From assembly GCA_015680685.1 (NCBI GenBank), contig MNCI01035702.1, positions 36,417 to 100,416 of the forward strand: a stretch of DNA of 64,000 bases, in the 5' to 3' direction. Each line of letters starts with the position of its first letter. Positions within the stretch are counted from its first letter, which is position 1. The position numbers and the translations under genes are program-made. The notes beneath the pieces are model-generated. The model saw nothing but the letters and a program-made list of their open reading frames with translations. It searched no databases and was not told where the DNA came from. The stretch is from Gnetum montanum. Its lineage: Eukaryota > Streptophyta > Gnetopsida > Gnetales > Gnetaceae. Shown here in pieces: positions 53,447 through 64,000 of the stretch.

Positions 53447-56400
53447 GCAAACCAGAGCCTCAGTGTGCAGTAGAGGTCACAATTAGGTCATACAGGCTCA
53501 ATGTTTGTTTTTTTGTTTCAAAGCTTTCTTAACTTGAGTGAGAGCGCTTAAAAGGTCTGGGCCACCTTCCTATTTACTGCCTTTGTTCTCTTCCATTCAT
53601 CCCAGGAGATGAATTTCCCAAGGAGGGACAGTTTCAAGTTTGGGATCAAACCCTTTCGGGTGAGGTGGCAATGACCGTGCACACGTAGCAATGTTATCTT
53701 TTGGCAACAAGGACATAGATGCAGAGGGCGAGGGTGTATGTTTGGAAGTACATGGGGTAGTACATTCCATAGACACCTCACCTATCAAATGCTCTTCTCA
53801 TTTCTTTGGACGAGAAGGCTGAGGTGCTATCTTATCTGGGGTAGGGATGGTTGAATGGCTTGGCCCCCTGATGATGAATGGCACTAACGGTGTTAATGCA
53901 TGTGGCGGTGGTACTATTTTGCTTACAGGAGATGCAGGGGCGGATGTCTGGGGAGGGACTCTTAGGAAAAAAGGTTGCTGTGGAGTTGCTTAGCCGTTGG
54001 TGGTGTTGGTGTGCTACGCTGAGGCACACGAACCACAAATGGCTGCTGGGGTAGTTTAGAGTTATTGTCAACGCCAATGGTATTGATAATGTAGCTGGCG
54101 TTGTTGGCGTTAAGAGGATCTGTATAGGCATGCAAAGACTAATTTTTGGGACGCATTGGGTTGCTTTCATCTAAAACTAGTTCCCCTTGATTAATCATTA
54201 TTTGGATGTCATCTTTTAACACCATGTAGTAATCCGTGTCGTGACCACACTGTTGATGTTAATCACAGAACCGCTCCAACCTGAAATTCTTAGGAACTGG
54301 CGGCTCATTGGGTAAGGCCAAGGAGGGGTTCCTACGAAGTTCGTAGTACTGTTGATGTTTTTTGACTCCCTCCTTTGACATTTGTTTGTGTTGGATATTC
54401 CCTGCCGCTAGTAATTGCTTCAGAAGTTTTGAAGGTTTGATGGGCAGTGGAGTATATTTAGAGCGATCTTTACACTCAAAGTTTTGCTTAGGCAGTGTGG
54501 ATGCTTTGGATGTATATGTGGAGGGTTGAGCTACATTGCCCTGGTTAGGTGCAGGGTTAATTGCTATTGCGGCCACCTTCTTGTTGTTGTTTTTGGGCTT
54601 GGCTACATTTTCCATAGTGGCTACTGTGGCTGTTGCAGCCTTACCCTTGTCTTTGTCCTTCTTCATAAAAGTGTTCTTGTATGCAACATAGGCTAGGTCG
54701 TTGCTTGCCTCGGCCGCATCTTGTATGCTCTTGGTCTGGGCGAAAGCCTAACTAAGAATTTGTGGAGCAAGGTAGTACAGTTTGAACTTAATAAAGTCAT
54801 TCACTGTACCCTTAAAGATTACCAGCAAATGGGTCTTCGCGATTGGCTCGCGGATCTTGTTAAGGGTAGCGCTCCACTGTTGTATGAATTTCTAGATTGG
54901 TTTGAGTGGATCTTGCTTGACGCTCATTAGCTGATCCAGCATAACCTTTGGTCTTAAGTTATACTTGAAATGCGTTACGAACTAGGTTAGGAGCTCTTCT
55001 AGGGTTGAGATGGAGGAGCGTGGAAGCATGCGGTACCAGTCCAGGGCTTTTCCTATCAGAGACATAGCAAAGATGCAGATGATTATATGTGGCCATCATT
55101 GCAGAAGAAGGGAATCAGATTTAAACGTAACAAGATGAGTGTTGGAATCACCCTCCTCGTTGTATTTTGTAAAATGGGGGAGAGGCATCCCACGGGGTAA
55201 AGTTAGCATGGGGACTACCGGGCTAATGGGATCATCCTGGCAGAAGTCCATGACTTGTACCATGTCAGAACTAGCAGTCTTGAGACGTTTGATTTCCTCA
55301 GTGAGGGTATGGATGAGCTGGGATGCTTGATCCAGACCTGGGGATGATGCAGATGGTTGGGGAGCTATAGAGGTAGCTCCCATCTATGGCATGGTAGGGG
55401 TAGCAACCTGGTCCATAGGCAGTGCCGTCGGGGCGGCCCTATGAAAGGTGCTACTTGTGCTGTCCACCACCCTATAGGTGGTGCTGTTGGAGCAGCAGAT
55501 GTTGGTTGTGCCATGGGATAGGTCGTTTGTGTGGTTGGTGGGACAGACCATAGTCCCGCGCTTGGTTTTACCATTTGCGGGACCTGGTACATTTGGTGGT
55601 GAGCTTAGTAGGACATTTGCGATGGTTGCGAAACAGGAGGAGAAGTGAATGGGGTCCACCATGTGGGTAGGACTGGGCCAGTCGCTGATAGTGGGATAGG
55701 TGTAGATAGCGAAATGGATGTGGAAACTGCATGCGACTGCAATGTAGGTACGGTGTGAACGTATGGCAGGGTAGTCGTGATGGATGCATGATATGCTGAG
55801 GCAATAGATTGGCGAACAGTTTGCGGAGGGGTAGTGGCTAAGAATGAGATAGGGGAGTAGGCGTGTTGATACATCGAGGGCATGGCATGGCTACTTGTTG
55901 TCGATGAAATTGTAGGTTGCAACGGTGCAAATGTGATCATAAAGGGAGCAATGGTAAAGAGCGGGTTTGTCCAGAAAGACGGAGTGGGAGGGATGGTGGC
56001 AAGGTTGGTTTGACCCCCACCTTCAGACTAGGAATCCAGTTCCTCTTGCCCATCTTAGAATGTCTCATCATGGTGAGACATTGTGTCTCACGGCTCCCTA
56101 GGCCTAATGACCGCTATCATCTGATCTATGAGTCATTGATGCATCTGTGTCAAAGGAATAGAAATACCAAGAGTGGGAATAAATTCCCTTCCATTACAGT
56201 AAGTGAACTCGAAGCTATGTTTGTCTTTGAGTTCTTACGCGTCTAAGGGTAGATTTGCTTGAACCTTAGCACAGAGAAAGTTATACTACTCATATTGCTG
56301 AGCCAAGCCCTTAGGTCCTCAGTTTTGAATCCTGAGAGATTGGCATGGTCCCAGCACTGGGCTGGGCAGTTTCTTGGCACCTATGATGCCTTGAACCGAG

Positions 56401-56450
56401 AGGGGAACCTCAACGTTAGAGGTAGTAGCTGTGGTGCTTGAGGAAATCAT
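53447..56450 (-). pseudogene. gag: D gag polyprotein, broken
   Basis: The likely start is the ATG at 56450 (MISSSTTATTSNVEVPLS), 224 bp inside the PBS. A Pro/Ser/Thr-rich N-terminal part runs to about 55400. The capsid region has LPRGMPLPHFTKYNEEGD (55200-55130) and a stretch around 54830 (KGTVNDFIKF). The linker 54666-54259 is open for 135 codons. A damaged knuckle at about 54265-54220 reads RFCD-stop-HQQCGHDTDYY, resembling the C-x3-H ... GHDTxxC motif of Tat-type gags. A Pro-rich tail (54170-53830) leads to protease. Frameshifts and stops are scattered. Confidence 0.8.
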
Positions 56451-56673
56451 TTTTGTAAGGCTAAAAAAAGGGTTTGTAAATAAGCAAACAAAGAGATCAA
56501 GTGGCTATTAAATTTTTTCTATCTTACAGGATTCTAGAGGAATTGTCAGAGTGACTGATCTGTATCACATGATGCATAAATAACCACAAAAGTGTGTCAC
56601 GTTTACACTAGTGCATGACGGGGTACAAAACGCATGTAGGACTACCATGAAACATGGAAAAGGCACCTAAATT

Positions 56674-56690
56674 CCCTCCTTCTAGTGCCA
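56674..56690 (-). other. D primer binding site
   Basis: The minus strand reads TGGCACTAGAAGGAGGG, six bases from the LTR end. Sixteen of the first 17 positions would be compatible with the C PBS if CG decay is allowed. The tRNA is not identified. Confidence 0.65.
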
Positions 56691-56696
56691 GAAAAC

Positions 56697-58391
56697 TATA
56701 GCAACTAAAAATGTCGGTGGTTGGAAACACCAAGAGGTTGTCAGGCGAACAGTTTAAACCCCAGATCCGTGCAAGGGCCGTGCTAGATAAAAACGGAAAC
56801 GGGGCACCTTGAACGGTTTGGTCGATCAGACAGGGACTTAGTCGATGTAACTTAACCTTATGTAAATGCCATTTTAAGTGCGAAATACGTGAAATCTAAC
56901 TGATGATTAATAAATGTGATAATGAAGAAAATAATGCTGAACAGGGATGACAATATAGAAATAACAGAGTAACTGGGATGAGAAAATGCACCACTGCAAA
57001 GTCGAGGGTTCAATTCTCTTCTTTGCTTGGAAATGTATAACAAGTGGTATAGTGCTGGAGGGGCACATGGAGTCTAGGAATGATTGGAATGCTCGAAATG
57101 CCTCAACTATGTTTTCAAGTACAAGCATAAGAGCCAATAGTACAAAGTGCCAACAAGCAAAAAGCTAATGCCAAGTGCCAATGCTAAAAGTGCCAACTAC
57201 TGTAATTTTCCAACCAGGGGGATTCTCAACTTGCCAATCAAGTGAGTTCTTAATTTGCCAAATACTGAAATTTTTCAACCCTTTGAATTGCTAAAATGCC
57301 AACCAATGCCAACGATGTTCAAAATTTCCAAAAATATCCAAGCCCTTGAACGTTGCTTGTCGGGGTATTTATAGGACTAGGAGCATGTGAGAAATGAGGC
57401 TTAGATGACACATGTCCTAGACCTACAAAATGCTGACATGTCCATACTGCATGAACATGCAAAGCTAGTTGTGAACTTTCCACGCTTCAATTACGCTGCC
57501 GAAACTGGAGATGATGTAATCAAATATGCCAACAATGCAGATGAGGAATGAGGCACACTGAAGTAGCATAGCTGCNATGTTAGGTCAAATTTTGCAGTAC
57601 TTTGTTTGATTTGCATCTTTGCTATGCTACATAGTGTAGTAGTTGACTCCGTTTGTAACCCATGTTGAAATTGCAAATGCTTTCTTGGAGCTCTGATTAT
57701 GCTAACAACTACAACTTTTTCTTTTGTGAAGGGAAGAATTTGAACTTGCTGAACTTGCATTTGAGATACCTTTTTTTGTTCTTGCATCGTCGCTATGCTA
57801 TGCTACGCTATGTAGCATAGCAGCTAGTGTATCTTGCTCTCTATTCAGTCCACCATTTTTTGATGAGAAGCTTTGCTAAGGACTTGAAGTTGAACAAGGT
57901 AACTAGTTTTGAAGGCTGGAGTGCTTGCCAAGTGTAATTAGAATCACTAGGTAAGTTAGGCCTTTCTGTTCTGCCTTTGCTACATTGTGCTAAACTGCAT
58001 AGCGTAGCATAGCGTAGCGCTTTATTCTGTGATAGTATGGTTGTCTGAGCAACTATCTTCTGAGTTCTGCTACGCTACATAGCGTAGAATAGCGTAGCAA
58101 ACTTCTTCACTAGAAAACGTGCTGAACTGTTTTGCACATCTTGAGCACTGTCGACAACGCCAAGTGTGATTTTTGAGTAAACTATCAGCTAGGTAAAACA
58201 CCTAGGTGGATAGGCCAGAGAGTCCATCGGGCCTGTCATCTTTGGAGGTAGAAAACTTGCCGAACTGAATAGTCTAAACTCAGTGCATTCATTTCCTGCC
58301 AAAATGTCTTGAGGCTACACTTATGGAAATGTTTGCTTCATTTCCAAGACCCTGGTGAAGTAAGAGTGCCTTGGAATTTTAGGGTGTTTCA
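56697..58391 (-). repeat. D 5' LTR
   Basis: 1695 bp. On the element strand it starts TGAAACACCCTAAAATTCC. TATTTATA lies at 57365-57372 (TATAAATA on the minus strand). It contains CTACGC palindromes at 57795-57825, 58000-58020 and 58066-58098. An N at 57576 lies where about 155 bp containing two palindromes of the partner LTR (44402-44558) are missing. Confidence 0.9.
57576..57576. other. Contig join (N) replacing LTR palindromes
   Basis: The partner LTR has about 155 bp here, including a 30-bp near-perfect palindrome. Collapse or loss at this structure during sequencing or assembly is likely. Confidence 0.65.
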
Positions 58392-58396
58392 TATGT

Positions 58397-58925
58397 GTTG
58401 ACGCCTATTATTTCATCATAGGACCATGCAAATGTTTTCGGCCATTTATTCACCACTTTCAATAATCTTATCTTTTGTTCTTTATCAAGATTGACATTAA
58501 TAATTATTGATTTCTTATTATTTAGAAAATCATATTCTAGTAATTCTAGTAGGCCTTTTAACTCTAACGGTTCTAGTTCAAACTTATTTTGGATTTCTAG
58601 CTGTCCCCACTTGATGTCTTCTTCTTGATGTGAGTGTACATAGGGGTGTTTCTTCCTTAACTATTCTAACTTATCAGGTTTTTCAACATAGGCACTTATA
58701 ATTTGATTGTATGGTTCCATGTATATATTGGACTCTATTTTTCTTAGTAATTAGCCAATGGGTGCTTTCTTGTTTAGTGCTCGCTACATATAGACATTTC
58801 TACACATGTATTTTCTACACATTGATTGCATGTTGTGTTGACTCCTTGTTTAATAGCCCAGATTTTTCACATGCAATTACACCCATTATCACTATATGAA
58901 ATACATGGAACTCAGTGTCTTTGTA
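58397..58925 (-). pseudogene. pol: B protease-RT linker and RT N-terminus
   Basis: The minus strand reads INVNLDKEQKIRLLKVVNKW then PKTFAWSYDEIIGVNT, the N-terminal approach of gypsy RT. It is cut by D and continues at 43518. Confidence 0.8.
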
Positions 58926-58929
58926 TGAT

Positions 58930-59310
58930 TTTAGCTTCATCTTCCTTGGAAATTTCCAAGGATAGGTCTATGATTCCAAACTTAGCATCCACAATGCTAA
59001 GCCATGCTCTTCCCATGATTATAGGAAATTATTGCTTATTTTTTCCCATGTGTATTATTAAGAAGTCAGCAGGGTAGGACTAGTCATTTATGGTGGTGAG
59101 GGAATCATCCATCTGTTCAAATGGGATAGTGATTGACTAGTATGCAAGATCTAATAGAATATTGCTCTTCTTTAGTGGAGGAAGATTCTAGGCTTTGTAC
59201 ATATCTTGTGAGATTATGTTTACTACTAACCTAGAATCTAATAGAGCTTTGCATGGTTTATGACTTGCTACTTGGAGGTATACTAAGGGACTTCCTAGAT
59301 TTGTTCTCTT
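58930..59310 (-). pseudogene. pol: B protease
   Basis: The minus strand reads CKALLDSRLVVNIISQDMYK, where LLDSG is expected; the Gly is Arg, so the active site is damaged. The second half reads FPIIMGRAWLSIVDAKFGII. It lies between gag and RT. Confidence 0.8.
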
Positions 59311-59399
59311 CTAGGGAAGTGCTCCTACCTTAATCTAGTGTGTGATAGTTTGAGCGAACATGATAGTTGTCAAAGTTAAATCTATAGAATGTGAAATCT

Positions 59400-61896
59400 T
59401 GGTATTACCTTGAGAAGTATGTGTGGATGGGATTGACATAGGTGAAGTTCCCATCTTTGAATCCTTTTTGTACTTGTTCTAAAAAATGGACATTTCTTTG
59501 ATCGAGATTCATTCATGATCATATCCTCTTATTTATATATTACCATGGTAGCATTCTGATGTTGTAGATGGATTGGAAGTTCTCCTTGCATAACTAGGGA
59601 TAGTACTAGTGATAGCAAATTAGGAGGTTAGCTTGGTGAATGAGTTGTTGGTTGATGTGAGTAAGGATTAAGATCCATTCTTGGAGTAGTGGGCCTATAA
59701 TACTTTGATGGATAATATTAAGAAGAAGAATGAACTGAAGCATTTTTAAGAGATATTGGACATTGAATGTAATATCCATAAGGATTAGGTTGCCTATATG
59801 GATATTGTTGCCTTGAAGATGGTAGTCCCCATGCTTATGGTTGTTGTCATTGCTATAGGTATTTCTCTTGAGGATAGGCTCTTCTTGGATAGTATGATGG
59901 TTGGAAGGGTTGCCTGAGATTACCCTATAGACAAGGTAATCCCCTAAGCATCTACTTCTTAACAAATTTCAGATTGAGTGCATATGCCACAGACTATTGG
60001 AAATGGGCCATGACAACACAACATGTCTTAGGATGTTCATATTGGCTTACTTTACATCCTTCATCATCCTTTGCATTGGAGTCTATAATTTCCTTAATTA
60101 CAACCTTTGTGTTTGTAATTTATTCATCCATTGTCTCTTCTTTTCTTTGTCCTTGTTTAATAGTTCTTCGTTCTTCTATTCTACTATCTTAAGAGCTATA
60201 GCAAATTTCTCATCTACTGTGTCCCACATTTTCTCCAGCTTTGTTGCTATGTCATTAACTAATTTTTGAATGGGTAGAGTTTTCTTTTAAATGAAATCCT
60301 TCAAATTTTCATCTTCTTATCTATCACACATTCTCACATCTCATTTCCTTATCAAAGGATCTCAGTTATATTCCTGAGCTGATTCTCTTTTCTTTAATTC
60401 TTCTTCTTCTTTAGCTACTTGGTCTATTAACCTTTGAATTTGATTGGTTGTCATTTCTAATAATCTTTCTTGGGCATATACCCCAAAAGTATCTTTGGTC
60501 TCGTTTATTAACCCATTTACAATATGTCTTAGTTGTTCCCTTTGAGAAAATCCATTGCCTAGGCATCTATGTAGAAAGAATAGTATCTGTTCATTACTGC
60601 ATTAAGGGATTCATGTGTCCCTTCCTTTCATCCTAGGATTTTTTTCATAAATTAGACACTCTTAAGTAGGTTTGATATTTTTCATTAAAAAGCTCTAGCA
60701 TGGTACTCCATCTTCAAATTGATTCTAGTTCCAAGGATATGTACCATCTCTCTACCTCCTTGATGAGTGTTTTAGGAAATAACTTTAACTTTTGCTAATC
60801 ATTTTTAATATTTTAAATGACATAGGCATCGTGGAATGGTTGAAGATGGTGTCATGGATCTACATTATAGCCACCTTAAAATTGGAAAATGTTATTCATG
60901 TCTAGTTGCTTGATGCAATTATCCCTTAGGTGTCTAGTAGGGATATACACTACTTCTTTGATGTTAATCATACTATGAGTGTCCAATAGGGATTCTTCAT
61001 GATTATCACGTTTTTAAGCTCAGTTGTAGTGGTGATCCCTTTGGTGCTCATAGTGATTTCTTTCTTCATGCTTGATCTTGTCTATTCTTTGTTCATAATC
61101 ATCTTCTTCTTCATTAGGATACCTCCTTTGATATTCATGTCTCTTATGATCCCTATGTATTTTCCTATCATAATCTCTGGGCCTTCAATCCCTCTTGTCA
61201 AATTCTAATGATCATTTCAAGGAAGAAGTGGAAGTAGTTGAAGAATGATGCTAGCTAGTTCTCCTTCTATGACTCCCTGATTCATTCTTTTTTGGTTCTA
61301 TGGAAGCTTTAGGCCTTGAGCTCTACCTATGTTTGGAATCTTCTACATCTCTCTTGGGTGTTTTCATAATTATTGAATGAAATTGTATTCTAGGAAGTTC
61401 CTCTAGACCAATGATAGGTGTCTATGAATTAGATTTATGATTTTGGTGGATTTTTTCCATTATGAATGAATCATCATTGATTTCTTCCAAGACAACATTG
61501 TGTGTAACTTTCTTTCCTTTATTATTTTCATGTCTTGTTTTCATGATAGCATCCCTTTTGACTTGTGCTTTTGTAGGTTGATATGACTTTGGTCATATGT
61601 TTAGTAACATGATACCCTTCTTTTGCATGGCCCAAATTCAACCTCATTAAGGTTGCTTATAGCATTGATGGTGCTGAATGTTCAGGAGGCAAAACTATGT
61701 TGCCTTGTAAGTCTCTCCACTTCAATTGTTCATCCTAATGGAAGATGAATGTCAATTTAGGATAATATTAAGATGTATGAGCATAAAAAATTTTAATATG
61801 CATAGGCACAATTCAATCTTCTTCATTATATTCATTGTCATGACTTTTTTGAGTTTCCTTGGCTGGTGACGACTTTTTCATAAGTGTAGGAGCCAT
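59400..61896 (-). pseudogene. gag: B gag polyprotein, broken
   Basis: The start ATG is at 61896 (MAPTLMKKSSPAKETQKS), 126 bp inside the PBS. The capsid-like region around 60800-60640 reads RWYISLEPESI-stop-RWSTML ELFNEKYQTYLR, matching retrotransposon Gag. The C-terminal part near 59900-59650 is rich in Pro, Tyr and Gln (YYPRRAYPQ). I see no clear zinc knuckle. Numerous stops are present. Confidence 0.75.
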
Positions 61897-62022
61897 GATT
61901 TATGTTTGATGCCCTTAAGTATGTGTGTGTGTTATTAAGATAGATTAAAAATGTAAGAGATAAACTTTGTGATTTTCAATATAATGAACTCTATAAGATC
62001 AACTACTAAGCAAACATTGACA

Positions 62023-62042
62023 CATCCCCAACAATGGTGCCA
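62023..62042 (-). other. B primer binding site (tRNA-Asp type)
   Basis: The minus strand reads TGGCACCATTGTTGGGG next to the 5' LTR. It differs from the plant tRNA-Asp complement only by changes attributable to CpG decay. Confidence 0.78.
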
Positions 62043-62043
62043 A

Positions 62044-62953
62044 TGATGAGTGGTAGGGTATCCCAATACTCTATCATACAAGTCACAAGTGCATGCACAT
62101 GGCTAGATCGTAATCCATGGATGGACAATGTTAGTGTGCTAGGAGTTGATAATTGGTTCATGATTGTTGTCTTCCCTCTTTGAGTTAGTGAAGTTCAAGT
62201 GTATGATTTAACCCTCAATGAGGCATATGATATGTTAATGCTGTTGGGCTCATAATACTCCTAGTTGTAAACATAAGGAAAGTGAGATTAAAATCTAAGT
62301 CTAAGTAATGATAAGAATGCAAATATACTCTAGCCTATGGCGATGAGCATCTAGTCCTAGCTTGTTGTACATGTCTTGAGCTTATGTAACCATTACTGGG
62401 ATTACCAAGTGAGTTTACTATTGAGCTAATCAAGTGAAATCAATACTAGGTTACCAAATGATTATCATTAATGCTTAAAACCAGTTGTATTCATTCCACC
62501 TTACTAATAAACATGAAGAGTAAAGTACTTTAGAAATGTAAAGAGCTAAGGTAAAGTAAACATGAAAATTAAACTAAGTAAGAAATTAGCTAAGTAAAAT
62601 AAAAGAACTAAGTGGATGCTACAATGATAAAAAGTAATCTCAATATTTATAGCTGAACATAAATTATGCCTAAGTACAACCCATTCAAATAATGACTATG
62701 TACAAATCCTCAACACCACACTACAATCATTCACTTTATTGATAACTACGAAAACAAACTGCAAGAGTCTAGTTAAGGATGTAATGAATTTATTGTTGAT
62801 GGTACAACCAAGTTTTGATATTTATAGTGCTACACAACTCTTGATACATTGCATCAATGATGATGTAGGATGAGCTACAATAGCATATCTATGATATTGT
62901 ATATACAAGATTGTAGATATGATATCATGCTTGCAAAAAAATTGGATTTATTA
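62044..62953 (-). repeat. B 5' LTR
   Basis: 910 bp, uninterrupted. It supplies the empty site for S1 (GGATTACCAAGTGAG at about 62399). Its outer end is TTTATTA instead of TTTATCA. Confidence 0.92.
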
Positions 62954-62958
62954 ATGTC

Positions 62959-63327
62959 AAAATTAAAATTGATGTTGAACATTAAAAATTGAAGATAGAA
63001 TCAATTTGAGAGATTAGGTGAGACATCAAAACTAGAAGCCATAGAAGAAGAGCCAAAATGATGCTATTAATAATGCAAAACATTACTTTTAGTAATATAA
63101 TGATAGAGATTTAGAAACTACATTGTAGATGATCCAACACATTGAATTTGGACTACTGAAGATGGCTTTGAATTGAGAAGTCATAGAATGTACCTAGGAC
63201 TTTGACTTATGTAGAAAAAACCAAAGTGGATACAAGAACTAGGAATTGAATATGTTCTACTTTAAAGGCCTTGGTTATCTTCTATAATTCCTAGTAGTTA
63301 CTCATTCTCATATCCAAGATTGTTGCT
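62959..63327. other. DNA right of B, no gene
   Basis: AT-rich sequence without coding signal, between B and LTR F. Confidence 0.5.
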
Positions 63328-64000
63328 GAAACACCATAAATTTCAGGACTCTCATTATTCAGCAGTCCCAAAATTTGGGCAAGGATCCCTGCAAGCATGG
63401 TGTCATGATGGACCATGTAGATGACATGGAACCCCAGAAGTCCTAATGCCTGCAGAGTTACTTTTGAGCCTGCCTGCCACCTTACACAGCACAGTCAACG
63501 CGACACCCAACCATGAGGCCAACTTGCATGAAAAAGGCACTAGGGGTAGACTGAATAGTTCAACAAATTTTCTATTTCTTGAGCTTATAGGCTTGCTACA
63601 CCCTCTAGCTTGCCTAGCTTGATACTTGACTTGGCTAATGGTCTACCCAGGGACCATGCTAGGAGCTGTTGAAGGTATTTAGGATGGACTAAATAGTTTG
63701 GCAATTTTTCTAACCACAAGAACCTGCTACACTATGCTACGCTGCACAGCGTAGTAGGCCTTGAGAAGACTGATTGGGCACCAAAGATGCAGATTGACAA
63801 TGACTTAGCCCTCTAGGACATTTGTCCCACTTCATCCTTAGAGCATGAGCAACATGATGTAGCAAAATATGGCAAGTTTAGTCAAAAATCATCTCAATTT
63901 GACTGCTACACTACACAGTGTAGCACAACGTAGCAAGGATTCACTATGATGATACTCCTATTCATATTGCTATGATGGAGTAAGAATATTTGCCCATGCC
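63328..64000 (+). mobile_element. LTR F (D family), incomplete at window end
   Basis: It starts TGAAACACCATAAATTTC, close to the D LTR start TGAAACACCCTAAAATTCC. It carries the same kind of palindromes (CTACGCTG/CAGCGTAG at about 63733-63750; GCTACACT/AGTGTAGC at 63903-63922). No PPT precedes it, so it is a 5' LTR or a solo LTR running out of the window. Confidence 0.7.

Larger units (their letters stand above)
43524..58391 (-). mobile_element. Element D: Tat/Ogre-like Ty3/gypsy retrotransposon with antisense gene
   Basis: It is bounded by TSD TATGT (43519-43523 and 58392-58396). The 5' LTR is 56697-58391. The 3' LTR starts at 43524 but is truncated. The minus strand carries PBS, gag, PR, RT, RNase H, archaeal-type RNase H and IN. 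The plus strand carries an antisense gene between PR and RT. Three mini-hairpin arrays mark the module boundaries as in C. It interrupts B RT after IIGVNT. It is more compact than C: there is no 190-bp array and the antisense gene is shorter. Confidence 0.9.
978..62953 (-). mobile_element. Element B: Athila-like Ty3/gypsy retrotransposon, host of the nest
   Basis: Two related LTRs (978-2755, interrupted, and 62044-62953) bound the element. The 5-bp TSD ATGTC is at 973-977 and 62954-62958. On the minus strand the order is 5' LTR, PBS (62023-62042), gag, protease, RT, RNase H, integrase, a third ORF, PPT and 3' LTR. The PBS reads TGGCACCATTGTTGGGG, which is the plant tRNA-Asp complement (TGGCGCCGTTGCCGGGG) after CG to TG/CA changes. 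Asp-tRNA priming plus an extra ORF after integrase is typical of Athila-type elements, so that label is an inference. It is split by S1, E, A(+G), C(+S2) and D. Removing them restores colinearity. It is the oldest insertion here. Confidence 0.9.

Noticed and set aside
1-64000. Host protein-coding gene, tRNA or rRNA
   Set aside because: Every coherent coding stretch is retroelement-derived or belongs to the element-borne antisense genes. No cloverleaf or rRNA-like segment was recognised by eye. A tRNAscan-SE run would settle the tRNA question.

Overview
The window is plant nuclear DNA made almost entirely of nested, decayed LTR retrotransposons. I see no host gene, rRNA, tRNA or CRISPR array. 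Giant Tat/Ogre-type elements, deep nesting, solo LTRs and many TG/CA-decayed CpG sites suggest a large-genome seed plant, plausibly a gymnosperm. The sequence alone does not prove the taxon.

Nest, outermost first (target-site duplication, TSD, in brackets). B is an Athila-like Ty3/gypsy element on the minus strand at 978-62953 [ATGTC]. Solo LTR S1 (1340-2230) [ATTAT] sits in its 3' LTR. The gag-only plus-strand element E (3671-8261) [TAGTC] sits in its third ORF. Solo LTR A (12865-19930) [TTTCT] sits in its integrase C-terminus. The minus-strand gag-only element G (13064-18889) [AAATG] lies inside A. Tat/Ogre-like element C (21426-42674) [GGAT(T)] splits B between RT and RNase H, and carries solo LTR S2 (39843-40742) [CCTTA]. 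Tat/Ogre-like element D (43524-58391) [TATGT] splits B inside RT. Removing the insertions rejoins B as 5'LTR-PBS-gag-PR-RT-RH-IN-ORF3-PPT-3'LTR. An LTR of the D family (F) begins at 63328 and leaves the window.

C and D share an unusual layout. On the minus strand they read 5'LTR-PBS-gag-PR, then RT-RNaseH-second archaeal-type RNaseH-IN, then 3'LTR. Between PR and RT both carry a plus-strand (antisense) multi-exon gene: about 30.76-35.98 kb in C and 50.35-52.23 kb in D. Protein blocks, two intron positions and an acidic tail are shared. In D a TATA box lies 135 bp before the ATG.

Arrays of a mini-hairpin repeat sit at the same three module boundaries in both elements: after IN, before RT and after PR. 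The motif is CTAGTTTAA, a 4-nt stem, a 6-nt loop and the complementary 4-nt stem. Stem bases change in compensating pairs. The antisense gene and these hairpin arrays are the most interesting content.

Four single N characters are contig joins. Two are flanked by unmerged duplicate overlaps. The other two coincide with missing sequence (integrase of D; palindromes of the D 5' LTR). All coding regions carry stops or frameshifts. The longest clean reading frame is the protease region of D.
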